DNA of 7,772 nucleotides from Candidatus Eiseniibacteriota bacterium (lineage in GTDB: Bacteria > Eisenbacteria > RBG-16-71-46), in the NCBI GenBank assembly GCA_005893365.1, contig VBPB01000022.1, forward strand, positions 1-7,772, written 5' to 3'. The notes beneath the pieces were generated by a model. It was not told the origin of the DNA. It saw only the letters and a list, made by a program, of their open reading frames with translations, and did not search any database. Shown one piece after another: positions 5,989 through 7,772 of this stretch (its first letter is position 1; each line of letters starts with the position of its first letter). The position numbers and the translations under genes were made by a program.

Positions 5989-7385
5989 AGCTCGAAGGCC
6001 TCGCCCTTCTCGGGCACGCGCACCTCGGCCGCGGTGCGCTCGCGCAGCACGCCCGCCAGCACCTCGGCCGGTCCGGGCTCGCCGTGCACCAGGAAGATGC
6101 GGCGCGGCGCCGGGTCGAGCCGGCCGACCCAGTCCGACAGTTCGCGCTGGTCCGCGTGGGCGCTGAATCCGTCCAGGGCGGCGATCTCGGCGCCGACCGG
6201 GACCGGCTCGCCGAAGATGTTGACGGTCTCCGCGCCATCGCGCAGCCGCCGGCCGAGCGTGCCCTCGGCCTGGAAGCCGACGAACAGGACCGTGTTCCGG
6301 ACGTCGCCGAGGCCGTGGCGCAGATGGTGCAGGATGCGTCCGCCCTCGCACATGCCCGAGGCGGCGATGAGGATGCACGGGGTGGTGAGGTCGTTGAGCG
6401 CCCGCGACTCCTCGGGGCTCCCGACGTAGCGCAGCCGCTGGAATCCGAACGGCTCGCCCTGCCCCTCCTGGAACGAGCGCCGGGTCGGCTCATCGAACAG
6501 CTCGGGATGCCGCCGGTAGACCGCCGTGGCCTCGCGCGCCATCGGGCTGTCCACGTAGATCGGCAGCTCGCACACCTCCCCGCGCAGGCACAGGGCGTGG
6601 AAGGTCGCCACCAGCTCCTGCGACCGGCCCACCGCGAAGGCCGGCACCAGCACCCGCCCGCCGCGCGCCGCGGTGCGCTGGACGATCTCGACCAGCGCCC
6701 GCTCGGTCTCGGCGGCGGGGGTGTGGAACCGGTCCCCGTACGTGCTCTCCAGCACCAGCACCTCCACGGCCGGGTGCCGCTCGGGGTCGCGCAGGATCGG
6801 GCGGTCGGCGCGGCCCAGATCGCCGCTCATGCCCAGCCGCAGCGTGCGGCCGCCGGCGCGGAACTCGAAGGTGGTGAGCGCCGAGCCCAGCATGTGCCCG
6901 GCGTCGAAGTACTCCACCCGCACCCCCGGGAACAGCTCCCAGGGCTCGTGGTAGCGGTGACGGTCGAAGCGCTCCACCGTCGCCGCCACCTCGGCGGCGC
7001 CGTAGAGCACCTCGCGCCGCGCCCGTCCGCGCGCGTGCCGGTTCACGTGGTCGACGTCGCGCTCCTGGAGATGGGCGCTGTCGGCGAGCATGAAGGTCGA
7101 GAGATCCGCCGTCGCCTCGGTGCAGTGGATCGGGCCCCTGAACCCCCGCCCGACCAGGGTCGGCAGATTGCCGGTGTGGTCGAGGTGGGCATGCGAGACC
7201 ACCACCGCGTCGAGCGTCCCGGGCGCGAACGCGAAGGTGCGGTTCACCGCCTCGGCCTCGTCACGGTGCCCCTGATAGAGCCCGCAGTCGAACAGCCACG
7301 AGCGCTCGCCGAAGCGCAGATGGTGCCGCGAGCCCGTGACCGTCCGGGCCGCGCCCTCGAAGGTGATCGACAGCGGTGCGACCAT
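5979..7385 (-). CDS. Metallo-beta-lactamase/beta-CASP-fold RNase (COG1236 type)
   Basis: The 468-residue protein belongs to the beta-CASP RNA nucleases related to CPSF73/Ysh1 and the bacterial enzyme TTHA0252 (431 residues). It is predicted to cleave RNA endo- and/or exonucleolytically in the cytoplasm with two zinc ions. The metal-binding set is complete: SHAHLDHTG with H65, H67, D69 and H70; His164 in DAGHMLGS; and Asp189 in MSGDLGR. The beta-CASP insert starts at LVLESTYGDR and contains SGMCEGGR. His410 in FSAHADQ and His434 in LVHGEP fit the conserved C-terminal motifs. No KH domain is present. The start is ATG at 7385, overlapping the stop of the preceding gene by one base (TGATG). An open frame reaches an ATG at 7490, but those 35 residues are Arg/Pro-rich, lie inside the preceding gene and precede the natural first beta-strand (PLSITFEGAARTVTGS). 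The gene overlaps the SNF2 start by ten bases, so nuclease and ATPase are very probably co-expressed. Confidence 0.95.
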   Translation of the reverse strand: MVAPLSITFEGAARTVTGSRHHLRFGERSWLFDCGLYQGHRDEAEAVNRTFAFAPGTLDAVVVSHAHLDHTGNLPTLVGRGFRGPIHCTEATADLSTFMLADSAHLQERDVDHVNRHARGRARREVLYGAAEVAATVERFDRHRYHEPWELFPGVRVEYFDAGHMLGSALTTFEFRAGGRTLRLGMSGDLGRADRPILRDPERHPAVEVLVLESTYGDRFHTPAAETERALVEIVQRTAARGGRVLVPAFAVGRSQELVATFHALCLRGEVCELPIYVDSPMAREATAVYRRHPELFDEPTRRSFQEGQGEPFGFQRLRYVGSPEESRALNDLTTPCILIAASGMCEGGRILHHLRHGLGDVRNTVLFVGFQAEGTLGRRLRDGAETVNIFGEPVPVGAEIAALDGFSAHADQRELSDWVGRLDPAPRRIFLVHGEPGPAEVLAGVLRERTAAEVRVPEKGEAFELWH

Positions 7386-7772
7386 CAGTACCCCGCGTAG
7401 AAGATGACGCCGAGCGCCACCTGCACCTGATGGCTCCGGTCGCCCGGCAGGAAGATGGCGTGGTAGCGCGTCGAGAGGTCGATCGCCCACGAGTGGATCA
7501 CGAAGCGCTCGATCCCGGCGTTGACGGCCACGTAGGCGCCGTCCGACCCCTCCTGCCGGTAGTAGGTCTGGCCATCGGAGGTGTGGCTGGAGGTCTGGGC
7601 CAGCCCGGCGCCGATGCCGACCATCTTGGTGGTGCGGGTACGGGTGCCGAACATCTGGTAGAAGTCGGCGCCGGAGAGGATCACGCGCACGTTGGTCCGG
7701 CCCGCGAACCCCTGTCCCACCGGCGATCCCGGCGGGTACACCGGCTCCGGGGTGCGGATGTCCATGCGCTGG
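7385..7772 (-). CDS. Probable outer-membrane beta-barrel protein, C-terminal 128 residues only
   Basis: The frame is open from the right window edge to a TGA at 7385-7387, so only the C-terminal end is visible. The visible part alternates polar and hydrophobic residues in several candidate strands (TKMVGIGAGLAQTSS, DGAYVAVNAGIERF, SWAIDLSTRYHAIF). It closes with HQVQVALGVIFYAGY, an amphipathic last strand ending in an aromatic residue, as is typical of proteins inserted in the outer membrane by the BAM machinery. The Met at 7763-7765 is probably internal, because no signal peptide follows it and the frame continues upstream. The protein family cannot be named from this fragment. Its stop overlaps the nuclease start (TGATG), so the two share a transcript even though their cellular locations differ. 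Confidence 0.7.
   Translation of the reverse strand, partial: QRMDIRTPEPVYPPGSPVGQGFAGRTNVRVILSGADFYQMFGTRTRTTKMVGIGAGLAQTSSHTSDGQTYYRQEGSDGAYVAVNAGIERFVIHSWAIDLSTRYHAIFLPGDRSHQVQVALGVIFYAGY

Noticed and set aside
5989..6378. Upstream extension of the SNF2 frame to an ATG at 6378
   Set aside because: The extra 130 residues are His/Arg/Pro-rich, lie inside the conserved C-terminal part of the nuclease gene and precede the natural domain start.
4045..6429. Very long plus-strand open frame (794 codons) opposite the SNF2 and nuclease genes
   Set aside because: Its translation is rich in Arg, Ala, His, Gln and Leu without any recognisable motif. The minus strand carries complete SNF2 and beta-CASP motif sets in this stretch. 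Long antisense frames are expected at this GC content.
2636..7385. Known anti-phage defence system containing a SNF2 protein (such as DISARM)
   Set aside because: No methyltransferase, phospholipase D, DUF1998 or other expected partner is in the window, and the flanking genes look housekeeping.

Overview
The window is a GC-rich, gene-dense stretch in which every supportable gene lies on the minus strand. It looks like chromosomal DNA of a high-GC Gram-negative bacterium. Two points suggest this: one protein end reads like the closing strands of an outer-membrane beta-barrel, and another protein has a cytoplasm-to-periplasm single-anchor TPR layout. The sequence alone does not identify the phylum. 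I see no rRNA, tRNA, mobile element, CRISPR array or phage gene.

Read in the direction of transcription (high to low coordinates), the first block runs from 7772 to 2636 and holds four tightly packed genes. They are the 3' end of a probable outer-membrane beta-barrel protein (7385-7772, cut by the window edge), a metallo-beta-lactamase/beta-CASP RNase of the COG1236 type (5979-7385), a RapA/HepA-like SNF2 ATPase (3862-5988), and an unrecognised 409-residue protein with a coiled coil and a C-terminal four-cysteine zinc-ribbon motif (2636-3865). The junctions overlap by 1, 10 and 4 bases (TGATG, a short start-stop overlap, and ATGA), which points to translational coupling. The last three genes form a plausible nucleic-acid module: an RNA nuclease, a translocase of the type that remodels RNA polymerase complexes, and a zinc-binding partner that may be the detached C-terminal part of the translocase.

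The second block starts at a short intergenic region (2541-2635). This holds a sigma70-like promoter candidate, an AT-rich leader with a direct repeat and a small palindrome, and a strong Shine-Dalgarno sequence in front of a TTG start. It drives a membrane-anchored TPR protein (1857-2540) and, 18 bases later, a family GH57 alpha-glucan hydrolase or transferase (1-1838), which runs off the left edge of the window.

The plus strand has many long open frames, but they are antisense shadows caused by high GC content and codon bias. No gene-free stretch exceeds 300 bases; the only real intergenic gap is about 95 bases.
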